Shown here piece after piece: positions 47,771-56,873 of a DNA stretch of 64,000 nt (the first letter of the stretch is position 1; the number at the start of each line of letters is the position of its first letter). The notes beneath the pieces were generated by a model. The model ran no database searches and had not been told where the DNA came from. It saw only the letters and a program-made list of their open reading frames with translations. The position numbers and the translations under genes are program-made. The DNA is from an uncultured Clostridia bacterium (GTDB lineage: Bacteria > Bacillota > Clostridia > Christensenellales > Borkfalkiaceae), in contig CAMWIW010000002.1 in NCBI GenBank assembly GCA_947174415.1, forward strand, positions 103,127 through 167,126. Reading direction: 5' to 3'.

Positions 47771-50011
47771 TTAAGTTGTTTTGGGTACAAGTTTTATAAG
47801 GTAAACCGAGTTTTCGCCGTTGCCTTTTACAACGGTGTGGTCGCCCGCAGACAATTCGAGAGATATGACGTAATACCCGCCCTCAGCCACGGGAGTTTTT
47901 TCGTTGCCGTCTACGGAAACCGTTTTAGCGTTTAGAACGTAGATATACAAAATCATAATTTCAGTCGTGGTAAACTCGATTTTTCCGCCGCTGTCAAGTT
48001 TCAGCGCGGTGTTTTTGGGTACGGTTACCCCCGCCACGACTATTTCGGAATGAGATTTAGTCCCGCCCGTAACGGTAAAGCCGCTGCCCGAGGCTGTGGG
48101 AATAAAGCTTACTTCCCCCGCGACGGGTCCTGTTTCCGTGCCGCCCGTTGAACCGCCTTCTTCCGTCGAACCGCCCGTTGAACCGCTGTCGGGAGTGCCT
48201 ACTTCTATGCCGCCGACTTTGACTAAATCGGACGTGTAGTTGGTAAGCGCGGCTTTAAGTTCGGGTATAACCGCGTAATTGGCGTCCTCGGTTTCGTCGT
48301 CGAATTCCCATTTGAAGTCGCCGCCGCCTATTCTGCCCGCGTACTTTTCAATCTTTTCCTTTGCTTCTTCGGCGGTGTCTACTTCGTATTCGTAGAAATC
48401 CGAAGCCGTATCGAAGTTGCTGTAAGCCGTTCCGCCCTGCTTCGCCTTATACTCCGCGGGAACTTCTTCCTCACGCGATGAAGCAAGATAACAGTCAAGG
48501 TTGGTCTTATCGGCAGTGTCGTTCTGCGTGATTAATTTCAGGTTAGATGCAGTGCAATCGAAAACGTTGCCGAACGCTTTTATCATACCTCCGTCCTCGC
48601 CCGAGAAAGTACCCGCTCCCAAAGCGTCAGTACCCTGATTGGAGGATAGCATAGGGTGCATTGACGCCGTAGAACGGAAATAGTTGTTTTCAACGAAAGC
48701 ACTCGCCCCGTAAGTTACGCCCACACCGTACTTTGCATTGCCGTCGAAATAGTTGTTGTAAACGTGAACGGTGCAAGTTCTTATTCTCGGGTGGCGGCTG
48801 TCGGAATGGTCGTACCAATTGTGGTGGTAAGTAATATAATTCGAAGTAACTTCATTCTTCATACCCTGCAAGTTGCACTTGCCGCTATCCCAGAAATGGT
48901 TGTACGAATGTGTTACGTACGTAGAAAGTTTAGTGTCAAGCGCTCCGTCGCCCTTTGCTTGGTCGGCGTCTCCGCCCGCGCCACCGTAAAACATATCGCA
49001 GTTATGTACCCAAATATGATCGTTTGAGTTTTCAATACCGACGTTATCAGAACCGTCGCCTACGGTGTTCATAAAACCTAAATTACGGATTTCTACGTTA
49101 GAGCTTCTCACAATGCGCAAGCCCCAGCCGTTTGCCGTCGCGTCGTTGCCTATGCCTTCTACCGTAACGCCGGCGGTGGTTTCCTTTATAAGGAAGTTGC
49201 CTACGTCCGACATAGCAGTAGCCGTATCCAGCACACCGATATTGCCGATAAATCGCACGGAAAGGGGCTTCGTTTCCTTTTTATATGCCGTTAAAATTGC
49301 CTGTAAGCCCACACATTCTGTGCCTGAAACAGTCATTTTAACCGAATGTTTATTTTCGTCCGTAATGTATAAAACGTTTGCGTTTTCCCTTAAAGTGCCG
49401 TCCTCGTTGTATGCGCCCGACGAAGTGCCGTTAACGAATGCATAGCCCGAACGGTCGTGCGCAAGAACGGTTATTTGAGTTGCGGTTGCCGCCTTGCTCT
49501 CGTCCTCTGCAAGCTCCGCGCCGCCCGTGGGCACGACTTTGAGCGTATACACGCCCGCTTTAAGCCCTACCGCGTCGGCACGGAAACAGTCTTTATATTC
49601 ACGCACCAACGGAGCGTCAAGCTGAGTATAATCTCCGCTTTCGCCCTTTACGTAGACGTTGTAGCCCATTGCGCCCGCGACTTTATCCCAAACGACGTAC
49701 GCCGCTTCCAAATCGCCTGCGGCTTCGGTTATCTTAACCGAGCCTTCGGGAACAGTCGGAATAACGGGTTCGGAAGGTTTCTCCGCGCTATTATCGCCCG
49801 AGCCGTTGTTATTATCCGAGCCGTTGTTGTCGTTTGAACCGTTACCGTTGTTCGAGCCGCCGTTTACGCCGTCCTCGGGTAATTGCGAAGAGCCGCCGCC
49901 GCTTCCCGTGCCAGATTCTCCGCTTCCGCCGTCAGTGCCGCACGCGGCAAAGACGAACAAGCCTAAGCTTGCAACCGCAGTCGCAATAATTTTTTTGATT
50001 TTGTCGTTCAT
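47771..50011 (-). CDS. PL1 pectate lyase, surface lipoprotein
   Basis: 746 aa from the ATG at 50011 (GGGGG upstream). A signal peptide ends in a lipobox (LGLFVFAACGTDGG), followed by a long Gly/Asn/Ser/Asp linker, a fibronectin-III-like domain (~100-200), a PL1 beta-helix (IENSNDHIWVHNCDMFYGG ... HHNWYDHSDSRHPRIRTCTVHVYNNYF, with the catalytic Arg in HPRIR) and a C-terminal ~120-residue beta domain after a second Gly/Ser/Thr linker. It cuts polygalacturonate outside the cell by beta-elimination and is the only obvious secreted depolymerase of the locus. Confidence 0.94.
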   Translation of the reverse strand: MNDKIKKIIATAVASLGLFVFAACGTDGGSGESGTGSGGGSSQLPEDGVNGGSNNGNGSNDNNGSDNNNGSGDNSAEKPSEPVIPTVPEGSVKITEAAGDLEAAYVVWDKVAGAMGYNVYVKGESGDYTQLDAPLVREYKDCFRADAVGLKAGVYTLKVVPTGGAELAEDESKAATATQITVLAHDRSGYAFVNGTSSGAYNEDGTLRENANVLYITDENKHSVKMTVSGTECVGLQAILTAYKKETKPLSVRFIGNIGVLDTATAMSDVGNFLIKETTAGVTVEGIGNDATANGWGLRIVRSSNVEIRNLGFMNTVGDGSDNVGIENSNDHIWVHNCDMFYGGAGGDADQAKGDGALDTKLSTYVTHSYNHFWDSGKCNLQGMKNEVTSNYITYHHNWYDHSDSRHPRIRTCTVHVYNNYFDGNAKYGVGVTYGASAFVENNYFRSTASMHPMLSSNQGTDALGAGTFSGEDGGMIKAFGNVFDCTASNLKLITQNDTADKTNLDCYLASSREEEVPAEYKAKQGGTAYSNFDTASDFYEYEVDTAEEAKEKIEKYAGRIGGGDFKWEFDDETEDANYAVIPELKAALTNYTSDLVKVGGIEVGTPDSGSTGGSTEEGGSTGGTETGPVAGEVSFIPTASGSGFTVTGGTKSHSEIVVAGVTVPKNTALKLDSGGKIEFTTTEIMILYIYVLNAKTVSVDGNEKTPVAEGGYYVISLELSAGDHTVVKGNGENSVYLIKLVPKTT

Positions 50012-50101
50012 ATTTTCCCCCAAAGCCGCCTTGGGACGGCTGTTTTCGTTAGTTTATTATATGCCCGCCTAAAACGCCGATAATCTACGGTTATCTGCGT
50101 T

Positions 50102-50854
50102 TTAACGCCCGAGCCAGCCGCCGTCAACTGCAAGGGTAAACCCGTTAACGTAGTCGGAGGCTGACGAAGCAAGGAACACCGCCGCGCCCTGTAAGTCCTC
50201 GGGCGTGCCCCACCTGCCTGCGGGGATACGCGCTAAAATATCCGCGCTCCTTTCGCCGTCCTGACGGAGTGCTTCGGTATTGTTAGTCGCCATATAGCCG
50301 GGCGCTATGCCGTTTACGCATATGCCGTACTTAGCCCACTCGTTGGCAAGGGTCATAGTAACGCCCTTAATTGCCGACTTCGACGCCGTGTAAGAGGGAA
50401 CTCTCACCCCGCCCTGATAGGAAAGCATCGACGCAATATTAATTATTTTACCGCCATCGCCCTGCTCTATAAACTGCTTTGCAACGGCTTGCGTCAAGAA
50501 GAAAACGGTCTTTAAATTGACGTTTAAAACGCTGTCCCAATTCTCCTCGGAAAACTCTATACTGTCCTGCCGTTTGATAACGCCCGCGTTGTTGACAAGT
50601 ATATCTATCCTGCCGAATTTTTCGACCGTCTTCCCGATTATCGTCGGAATGACGGCAGTATCGCTCAAATCCGCAATTACGTTGTAAAAGTTCTTGCCGC
50701 AGATTTCAGCCGTTTCGTCGCTGGGTCGGCGGGATACGCCCACCACCTTTGCTCCCGCTTCCGCGTAGGCTTTGCAAATTCCCTGCCCAAGCCCCGTGTT
50801 GCTGCCCGTAACTATTGCAACCTTGTCCTTTAAGCTGAACTTATCTAAAATCAT
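50102..50854 (-). CDS. kduD: 2-deoxy-D-gluconate 3-dehydrogenase (DKII reductase)
   Basis: 250 aa from the ATG at 50854 (GCGGGG upstream); the track start at 50896 adds 14 unlikely residues. Short-chain dehydrogenase with TGSNTGLGQGICKAYAEAGA (cofactor binding), NNAGVIKRQ and the catalytic YTASK. It reduces DKII to KDG after KduI. The sequence MILDKFSLKDKVAIVTGSNTGLG matches KduD. Position beside the pectate lyase supports this. Confidence 0.93.
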   Translation of the reverse strand: MILDKFSLKDKVAIVTGSNTGLGQGICKAYAEAGAKVVGVSRRPSDETAEICGKNFYNVIADLSDTAVIPTIIGKTVEKFGRIDILVNNAGVIKRQDSIEFSEENWDSVLNVNLKTVFFLTQAVAKQFIEQGDGGKIINIASMLSYQGGVRVPSYTASKSAIKGVTMTLANEWAKYGICVNGIAPGYMATNNTEALRQDGERSADILARIPAGRWGTPEDLQGAAVFLASSASDYVNGFTLAVDGGWLGR

Positions 50855-50899
50855 ATTTCCCCGCCTTATTAAATTCGAATTAATCCTATCATACACTAA

Positions 50900-50926
50900 A
50901 ACCGCGGGTTTTGCAATACCCGCGGT
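50900..50926 (-). terminator. Hairpin between the deacetylase and kduD genes
   Basis: AACCGCGGG...CCCGCGGTT with a ten-nt loop. It lies after the deacetylase stop (50932) on the minus strand, followed by TTTAGTG. Confidence 0.7.
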
Positions 50927-50931
50927 TAAAT

Positions 50932-51786
50932 TTATTTTTCAAACACTGTTTCTCCGCCTGCGGGCACTTCGTAAATTTTTCCCCTCAGTTCTACGAATAC
51001 AGGCGTGTGCGACGGGTTAAACACCCTTTCTCCGTCCAAGGAATATACCAAACTTCCGTAAGCCTGACAGTAGTTATAGATTTCGCCGTTCGTCGCAAAC
51101 CATATATCTTTTTTATGTTTTGCAAGCTCGGCGCAGGCGTTTTCAATCAAATTCCAATTATTATCGTCGTCAAATTCGTAGCTATGCCCCCATATATATA
51201 GCAAATACGGCTCTCTGTGCTTAAATTCGTCGGTTGGCGAAGTCGATAAAAATTTCGTCAAAAGTTCGTAAAATTTCGGGTCTGCGTGGTGGCAGGTGGG
51301 CTTTAACCTCAACCAATCCGCGGGGACTTCGAAAGAATACGACGGCTCGGTAGTGCGGGCGTAAGCTACGCCCAAATTAGCCATTGCCCCCACAATATCA
51401 TCGTTATAACCGTTATAAGCGTAAGCCATTCCGCGCACTATTCGCCCAAACCTGTTTTCGAGATAAAGCCTGTTTTGGACGATTTCGTTTATTGCCTCGG
51501 GCAGAGGCACTTTATTCAAAAATATATGCCGTGCGCCGTGCAAAGCCACCTCGTGCACGCCGCTCTTAAATGCGTTGAAGGTTTCCTCCTCGTCCATTCT
51601 GCCGTGCCAATTTTCACAGTCGAACAAATCGCTGTTGAGGTTGAAAGTACCTTTAACGCCGTATTTATCGAAAATTTTCAAGAGCTTCAAATCGGCTTTT
51701 ACGCCGTCGTCGTAACTGAAAGTTACAGCCTTCGCCTTACCGCAGGGAAAGCGCATAAATTTTTCTTCAAACATCTGTCGTTTCAT
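50932..51786 (-). CDS. Polysaccharide deacetylase (NodB-like), cytosolic
   Basis: 284 aa from the ATG at 51786, chosen because GAGGAG lies 8 nt upstream; it overlaps the end of the MATE gene by 20 nt. The longer track start would overlap that gene further. NodB features: AVTFSYDDGVKADLKLL (catalytic DD), EVALHGARHIF (metal His) and YLLYIWGHSYEF. No signal peptide. Given the setting, removal of acetyl groups from pectic oligosaccharides is plausible but not shown. Confidence 0.85.
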   Translation of the reverse strand: MKRQMFEEKFMRFPCGKAKAVTFSYDDGVKADLKLLKIFDKYGVKGTFNLNSDLFDCENWHGRMDEEETFNAFKSGVHEVALHGARHIFLNKVPLPEAINEIVQNRLYLENRFGRIVRGMAYAYNGYNDDIVGAMANLGVAYARTTEPSYSFEVPADWLRLKPTCHHADPKFYELLTKFLSTSPTDEFKHREPYLLYIWGHSYEFDDDNNWNLIENACAELAKHKKDIWFATNGEIYNYCQAYGSLVYSLDGERVFNPSHTPVFVELRGKIYEVPAGGETVFEK

Positions 51787-53239
51787 TTTCTGTCTCCTCG
51801 ATTTCTGTAACGGTTTCAGGGCACGGCTCGCGCAAAAGCCCCGAAGACTTTTTCCACCTGCCCGACAAAAGCCTTGAAATAAACAGCACGGAACGGGCAA
51901 CCCAATCGGCGCACATCGCAATCCAGAAGCCCATTGCGCCCATTCTGAACGGAAGAATATCCGTAGTCAAGATAAAGCACACGCCCACGCGCATAAGTAT
52001 CATTGAGCCTATCGCCGCGAACATTACGTACTTTACGTCCGAAGTCGCCTTTAAAATAGCGGGCGTCGTGAACGAAAGCGGATAAGTAACAAATTGGAAC
52101 GCAAGACACATATACAGACAGTTTAACGCGATTTGGCGGGTTGAGTCTGGATAGTCGTACAAGAGAACCAACCACTGCGCAGTACCCATTATGAGTGCGA
52201 CGGTAACGGCGTTGGCTAAGTAAGAAATGATAAACATTTTCTTCATATAGTACTTAGTCTGTTTAACGTCGCCCGTGCCGACCGCCTGACCTACTACGGT
52301 GAGCGCCGAAGTACCCACGCCGCCCCCCACGACCGAAGCGATATTGTTTATATTCGACGCCACGGAGTTTGCGTTTGCCTGAACGTTAGTGCCGTTTTGG
52401 GTGTAGAACTCTATATTGATAAATACCGAAGTCATCAGCTTGCCGAGTTGGAAAAGGCAAGCCTCGATCCCGCTTGGAATTGCAAGGTGCAAAATCTTTT
52501 TAATCATAGCCTTGTCGAAGCGGAATTTTTCGAAAATTTTAACGTGCACGGCGTAGTTCTTTTTGCAAAGTAAGCAAAGCATAAAAATTGCGGGCACGCT
52601 GCGGCAAATCAGGGTAGCAAGCCCCGCGCCTATTACTCTCAAATTCAGGGCGTAAATGAACAGCGCATTAAAGCCGACGTTTAAAGCGCAGGACAGAACC
52701 GCGCTAGACATAGTGAAAAACGACTTTCTCTGCGCCCTCAGAAGTGCGGCGCTCGCGTTGAATATGCCGATAAACGGAAACGATGCGGCAGTTAAATAGA
52801 AGTACTGCTGCATATAGTCGAAAGTGTTCTCGGGCGCGCCGCCGTAGAAAAGCTTCAAAAGCGGCCAATTAAGCGCAAGGCATAGCCCCGCAAGCCCGAC
52901 CGAAACGAGCCCGACGAGAACGAGCACCTGCTTCGCGCTTTTGTTCGCGTCGTCAAGGTTCTTAGCGCCGAGATACTGTGAAGTTATAATAGCGCCGCCC
53001 GTAGCGAACGCCGAAAAAAGCTGAATAATCAGGTTATTAATCTGGTCGACATTGGATATGGCGGTGCTGGCGTTTTTAACAATTTCTCCCGCATCGTTCA
53101 CGTCGGCAATGCTCGAAACCATCATTGAATCGAACAGTCCCAAGGACGTGGAAAAAATCTGCTCGATTACGATAGGCGCAATAAGCAAAAGAAGGGCTTT
53201 GCCCGTAAAAAGCGAATATCTTTGTTTCGATTTCGTCAT
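51767..53239 (-). CDS. MATE-family efflux transporter
   Basis: 490 aa, twelve hydrophobic helices in two halves. LFTGKALLLLIAPIVIEQIFSTSLGLFDSMMVSSI and SAFATGGAIITSQYLGAKN are typical MATE segments; the second half repeats them (VVGGGVGTSALTVVGQAVGTGD). It probably expels drugs or metabolites using Na+ or H+. It is transcribed ahead of, and overlaps, the deacetylase gene. Confidence 0.93.
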   Translation of the reverse strand: MTKSKQRYSLFTGKALLLLIAPIVIEQIFSTSLGLFDSMMVSSIADVNDAGEIVKNASTAISNVDQINNLIIQLFSAFATGGAIITSQYLGAKNLDDANKSAKQVLVLVGLVSVGLAGLCLALNWPLLKLFYGGAPENTFDYMQQYFYLTAASFPFIGIFNASAALLRAQRKSFFTMSSAVLSCALNVGFNALFIYALNLRVIGAGLATLICRSVPAIFMLCLLCKKNYAVHVKIFEKFRFDKAMIKKILHLAIPSGIEACLFQLGKLMTSVFINIEFYTQNGTNVQANANSVASNINNIASVVGGGVGTSALTVVGQAVGTGDVKQTKYYMKKMFIISYLANAVTVALIMGTAQWLVLLYDYPDSTRQIALNCLYMCLAFQFVTYPLSFTTPAILKATSDVKYVMFAAIGSMILMRVGVCFILTTDILPFRMGAMGFWIAMCADWVARSVLFISRLLSGRWKKSSGLLREPCPETVTEIEETENETTDV

Positions 53240-53306
53240 ACCGCGCGCCCTCCTTTATAAATTCACTACATTGTAATACTTTAATACGTAATTGTAAAGT
53301 GTTTGA

Positions 53307-53340
53307 AGCGCGCCCGCGTTTTCAAAAACGCGGGCGCGCT
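53307..53340. terminator. Terminator between the GH43 and MATE genes
   Basis: AGCGCGCCCGCGTTTT, CA loop, AAAACGCGGGCGCGCT: a 16-bp perfect stem just after the GH43 stop. Confidence 0.8.
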
Positions 53341-53346
53341 ATTATT

Positions 53347-54843
53347 TTAATCTTTTACTCTGTTATCGGTGCAGGTTACGCGGAAAAATTTAAAAGTTGC
53401 GCTGCCTTTACCGCCTGCGCCGCGCGCGTAGATACCTATTTTCGCGCCCGTCCATACTCCGCCCTCGGCGTAGAATTTATGCGTGAACGCGTTGCCGCCG
53501 AACGAGAATTTATACGCCAACAAGTTAGGGCTTTCGAATTTAGCCGACAGCTTGAAGGTTACGTTGCCCTCGTCGTAGGGCTGACTTTTTGCAAGCGTTT
53601 CGTCCTCTTCCCCGCCTATTTCGCCTTTGCGGATTTCAAGGAAATTCTGCCCGTCCCTTCGCACTACGCAAACGTAGGCGTAGTTCTTTCCGAACACGGT
53701 AAAGCCCGCCTCGTCCCCGTCGTTTACAAGGTTCAGCTTGCACTTGCAGTTGACGGCGAAATTCTTGTAATAAACTTTTTGCATAAACAGCTGCGGCAGG
53801 TCCGAAAGCGCAGTTTTATCAAAAGCGCAACAGTTGAGTTTAAGCCCGCGCTTGAATGAGTACCACTCTTCCTTTCTGTTCGCGGGGGTCTGCCAAACGA
53901 GGGACAGCCTGTCGCCGTCGAATTCGTCCGAGGGGTTTATTTTCGCGCCGCTTACGAAGTCAACGGGATATTCCCCGCCCGAAACGGGCGTACCCGCAAG
54001 CCCGTCGTCCGAGTTGCCGCAGACGAACCAACCGTCCTCGAACGAGGCGGGCTGTAAGTGCACCACGCGCCCGTACGCGCCCATATCCTGAAAATGCATA
54101 AACGCCCACCTTTCGCCCGCGTCGTCCAAGTCGATAAGCGCGCCTTGGTGAGGTCCGTTGACTGCGGTGTCGCCCTGCATTAAAATTACCTTCGTTTCGT
54201 AGTTGCCGTAGATATTTTCGCTGCGCAAGGCAACCTGCCAACCCGTTTTGACGCCGCCCGCAGGAGCAAGAATGTAGAAGTATTTGCCGCGGCGGTAAAT
54301 CTTAGGTCCTTCTATTTTGGGCGCAAGGTCGCGCCCGTCGTAGATAATTTTGTAGTCGCTTGTAACCTCTTTCAAATCCTCGTCCGCCTCGAAAACGGCA
54401 AGACGGGAGTTAAAACCTATACGGCTTTTTACGAACGCAAACACGACGTAGCACTTGCCGTCCGCCCAAATCGGGCAGGGGTCTTCGTAGCCCGCGCCCG
54501 TAAGAAGGGGACGGAGAAGAGACCATTTGCCGTAGGGGTCTGTCGTTTCGGCAACAAAAATGCCCTCGTCGGGGAAGGGAATAAGACAGTAAAATTTGCC
54601 GTTATGATACCTGAGCGACGCCGCCCACGCGCCCTGTCCGTGGCATACTTTATCGAACTTGGAAAAGGGCAATTCGTCTAAAACGTAGTTGATAATTTCC
54701 CACTCCACTAAGTTTTTGGAGTGAAGAACGGGCACTGCGGGAACGTGGTTGAAGCTTGACGCAACCATATAAAAATCGTCCCCCACCCTTATCACGTCGG
54801 GGTCTGAATAGTCTGAAAACAAAACGGGATTTTCATATTTCAT
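53347..54843 (-). CDS. GH43 glycoside hydrolase (beta-xylosidase/arabinosidase)
   Basis: 498 aa. Five-bladed propeller with the GH43 catalytic triad: SDYSDPDVIRVGDDFYMVASSF (Asp base), YEDPCPIWADGKCY (Asp) and APKIEGPKIYRRGKYFYIL (Glu acid). The C-terminal ~200 residues form a concanavalin-like domain (LSLVWQTPANRKEEWYSFKRG ...). No signal peptide, so it trims imported arabino- or xylo-oligosaccharides, probably pectin side chains. It lies 13 nt after an XRE repressor gene and may be co-transcribed with it. Confidence 0.92.
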   Translation of the reverse strand: MKYENPVLFSDYSDPDVIRVGDDFYMVASSFNHVPAVPVLHSKNLVEWEIINYVLDELPFSKFDKVCHGQGAWAASLRYHNGKFYCLIPFPDEGIFVAETTDPYGKWSLLRPLLTGAGYEDPCPIWADGKCYVVFAFVKSRIGFNSRLAVFEADEDLKEVTSDYKIIYDGRDLAPKIEGPKIYRRGKYFYILAPAGGVKTGWQVALRSENIYGNYETKVILMQGDTAVNGPHQGALIDLDDAGERWAFMHFQDMGAYGRVVHLQPASFEDGWFVCGNSDDGLAGTPVSGGEYPVDFVSGAKINPSDEFDGDRLSLVWQTPANRKEEWYSFKRGLKLNCCAFDKTALSDLPQLFMQKVYYKNFAVNCKCKLNLVNDGDEAGFTVFGKNYAYVCVVRRDGQNFLEIRKGEIGGEEDETLAKSQPYDEGNVTFKLSAKFESPNLLAYKFSFGGNAFTHKFYAEGGVWTGAKIGIYARGAGGKGSATFKFFRVTCTDNRVKD

Positions 54844-54856
54844 ACGTATTTCTCCA

Positions 54857-55066
54857 TTAATCGGTTAAGCCTAATAAATAGTCAGCGGAAACATTAAAAT
54901 ACTTTGCAATTTTAACAAGCGTATCCATATCAGGCTCACGCTGTCCCGTTTCCCAAAAACTTATCGTTTGATTACTGAAACCTAAATTTTCACTAAGTTC
55001 ACGCTGTGATATTTTTTGTTCTATTCTTAACTCTTTGATTTTTTTACCCAAGCAATTATTTTTCAT
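54857..55066 (-). CDS. XRE-family repressor, switch 2
   Basis: 69 aa: GKKIKELRIEQKISQRELSENLGFSNQTISFWETGQREPDMDTLVKIAKYFNVSADYLLGLTD. It is a homologue of the switch-1 repressor, sharing SFWETG-like and KYFNVSADYLLGL segments. The ATG at 55066 lies 6 nt after a TAAAAT -10-like element and lacks a ribosome site, so its mRNA may be leaderless. It is divergent from a DUF6809 gene and directly upstream of GH43. Confidence 0.9.
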   Translation of the reverse strand: MKNNCLGKKIKELRIEQKISQRELSENLGFSNQTISFWETGQREPDMDTLVKIAKYFNVSADYLLGLTD

Positions 55067-55089
55067 AATTAAATTTTAAAACATTTTTC

Positions 55090-55104
55090 CCACATTTTGT
55101 TGAC
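55090..55104. promoter_or_regulatory. Second operator of DUF6809/XRE switch 2 (imperfect)
   Basis: CCCAC-ATTTT-GTTGA, with the 5-nt centre of the spacer operator but a damaged right half. It overlaps the -35 of the DUF6809 promoter and faces the XRE gene. Confidence 0.5.
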
Positions 55105-55128
55105 TTCCTACATTTTGTAGGATATAAT
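55100..55128 (+). promoter_or_regulatory. Repressible promoter of DUF6809 copy 2
   Basis: TTGACT (55100-55105), 17-nt spacer TCCTACA-TTT-TGTAGGA (a perfect palindrome), TATAAT (55123-55128). The design is the same as at 22935-22963. Confidence 0.9.
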
Positions 55129-55158
55129 ATTTTTATATTTTTTACGCAAGGAGAAATT

Positions 55159-55419
55159 ATGATATCTGCGATTGAAGAAATTTATAACGGCGATGCGGGC
55201 GACACAAACGTTAAGACAACCGACGAATACCGTAGACTTATGAGAGAAATGAACGGCAAAAACGAAGAGATAATGAAAAAAATGTCGGCAAAACAAAGGA
55301 ATTTGTTTGACGAAATTTTGACGTTGAGCAATTTGTTGGAAGCGGAAGCCGGTTTTGCCAACTTCAAGTACGGGTTCGAGCTGGGGTTATCTATCGGTAT
55401 GGAAATTGCATTAAAATAA
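55159..55419 (+). CDS. Small DUF6809-type protein, XRE-paired copy 2
   Basis: 86 aa. MISAIEEIYNGDAG at the start, AKQRNLFDEILTL in the middle and ANFKYGFELGLSIGMEIALK at the end align with the other two copies. Soluble and helical. CAAGGAG ribosome site. It is closed by a terminator at 55423-55450. The function is unknown. Confidence 0.85.
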   Translation: MISAIEEIYNGDAGDTNVKTTDEYRRLMREMNGKNEEIMKKMSAKQRNLFDEILTLSNLLEAEAGFANFKYGFELGLSIGMEIALK

Positions 55420-55422
55420 AAC

Positions 55423-55450
55423 GTCGCGGAGGGTGCAGCCCCTCCGCGGC
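55423..55450. terminator. Bidirectional terminator
   Basis: GTCGCGGAGGG, 6-nt loop, CCCTCCGCGGC, then ATTTTTATTTT on the plus strand. Ends both the DUF6809 gene and the convergent ECF operon. Confidence 0.85.
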
Positions 55451-55454
55451 ATTT

Positions 55455-56873
55455 TTATTTTCTGTTAAAAAAGTATTCGTGTACTTCTTCTTTTCCGCCC
55501 TTGGCTTGCACTTTGCCGTCCGCGATAAATACCGCTCTGTCGCAAAGCGCTTCGGCGCAGCGCATATCGTGCGTTACCGTTATCATTGTATTGCCGCTTT
55601 TATCGTGCAGCTCGTCGAGAATTTTAACAAGCTCGCAAAGACCTTTATAATCCTGCCCGACCGTAGGCTCGTCCAACAAAAGCACTTCGGGGTTGCCCGC
55701 CGCGACGGCGGCAATCGAAACCCGCCTTTTCTGACCCTCGGACAACGACTGCGGGTGGCGCTTGCGGATATTTTCCAAACCGAAAAGCCTGATTATTTCT
55801 TCCGCGTATTCTTTCGAAACCGCGTTGAATGATATTTCTTTTTCTACCGTGGGCATAAACAACTGATAGTTGGGGTTCTGATACACAACCCCCACGCTTT
55901 TAAACCATTTCTTGCTTCGCCTTTTTTTGCCGAACTTGGGGTTTAATTTCTGAACTGTTTCCCCGCCGTTGGGTTTATTGAGCCTTGCGATAATGCGTAA
56001 AAGGGTCGTTTTGCCGCAACCGTTTTCGCCCAAAAGCAACAGCCTTTCACCGCGCTTTACAGACAGGGTTACGCCCTTTAAAATTTCACGCTTGCCCGCT
56101 TTATACTTTACGCCCGAAAGCGAGAAGATTTCTTCCCCCTCTTCGTGCTCGTCCGAATTATCCTCAATTGTAACCGATTGCGAAAGAAGGTAATTCCACT
56201 TATCCTCGACCTTGGTAATTTCGCCCGCGCTTATACTCCACACGCTGTCCACGAACGGAAGAACCATATCCAAGCGGTGCTCCACGACGAGAACGGCGTA
56301 GCCTGCTGCGGCAAGAGAGCGGAGTGCGTTCATTAAATGAGTTGCCCCCTCGGCGTCCAAGTTGGCGAGAGGCTCGTCCAAAATTAATATTTTCTGACCC
56401 GTGGCAAGCGTCGAGGCGGTTATGAGACGCTGCTTCTGACCGCCCGATAAAGTGCGCGTGTTCCAACCCCTTTCAAGTTTCATAAGCGCGCAGACGCGCT
56501 CTATCTGTCCGTCGGTCGTTTGGGGGGAATAGGCGAAATTTTCGCACCCGAAGGCTATTTCGTCCTCGACGGTTTTATAAATAATCTGACTGTCGGCGTT
56601 CTGCAAAACCACGCCCACTTTGCGGCAGACCTTAGAAAGCTTTTGACCCTTTATATCCTCGCCGTCGATTTTAACCTCGCCCGTAATTTCACCCGAAATC
56701 ACATTCGGAATAATGCCCGAAACTATCGATAAAAGCGTGCTTTTGCCCTCGCCCGAGTGCCCCGACAAAAGCGCGACCTCGCCGTAGTCAACCGAAAAAT
56801 TTACGCCGTTTAAAACTTTTTCTTCACTTTTGCCGTAAGAAAAGCTTACCGAAATTAACTCTATTGCTTTCAT
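55455..56873 (-). CDS. ECF transporter ATPase, two fused ABC domains
   Basis: 472 aa, a tandem EcfA1-EcfA2. Domain 1: Walker A SGHSGEGKST, signature LSGGQKQRLI, Walker B ILILDEPLANLD. Domain 2: Walker A LGENGCGKTT, signature LSEGQKRRVS, Walker B VLLLDEPTVGQD. It couples ATP hydrolysis to the EcfT/S module upstream. Its ATG overlaps the EcfT stop (ATGA). Last gene of the operon. Confidence 0.93.
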   Translation of the reverse strand: MKAIELISVSFSYGKSEEKVLNGVNFSVDYGEVALLSGHSGEGKSTLLSIVSGIIPNVISGEITGEVKIDGEDIKGQKLSKVCRKVGVVLQNADSQIIYKTVEDEIAFGCENFAYSPQTTDGQIERVCALMKLERGWNTRTLSGGQKQRLITASTLATGQKILILDEPLANLDAEGATHLMNALRSLAAAGYAVLVVEHRLDMVLPFVDSVWSISAGEITKVEDKWNYLLSQSVTIEDNSDEHEEGEEIFSLSGVKYKAGKREILKGVTLSVKRGERLLLLGENGCGKTTLLRIIARLNKPNGGETVQKLNPKFGKKRRSKKWFKSVGVVYQNPNYQLFMPTVEKEISFNAVSKEYAEEIIRLFGLENIRKRHPQSLSEGQKRRVSIAAVAAGNPEVLLLDEPTVGQDYKGLCELVKILDELHDKSGNTMITVTHDMRCAEALCDRAVFIADGKVQAKGGKEEVHEYFFNRK

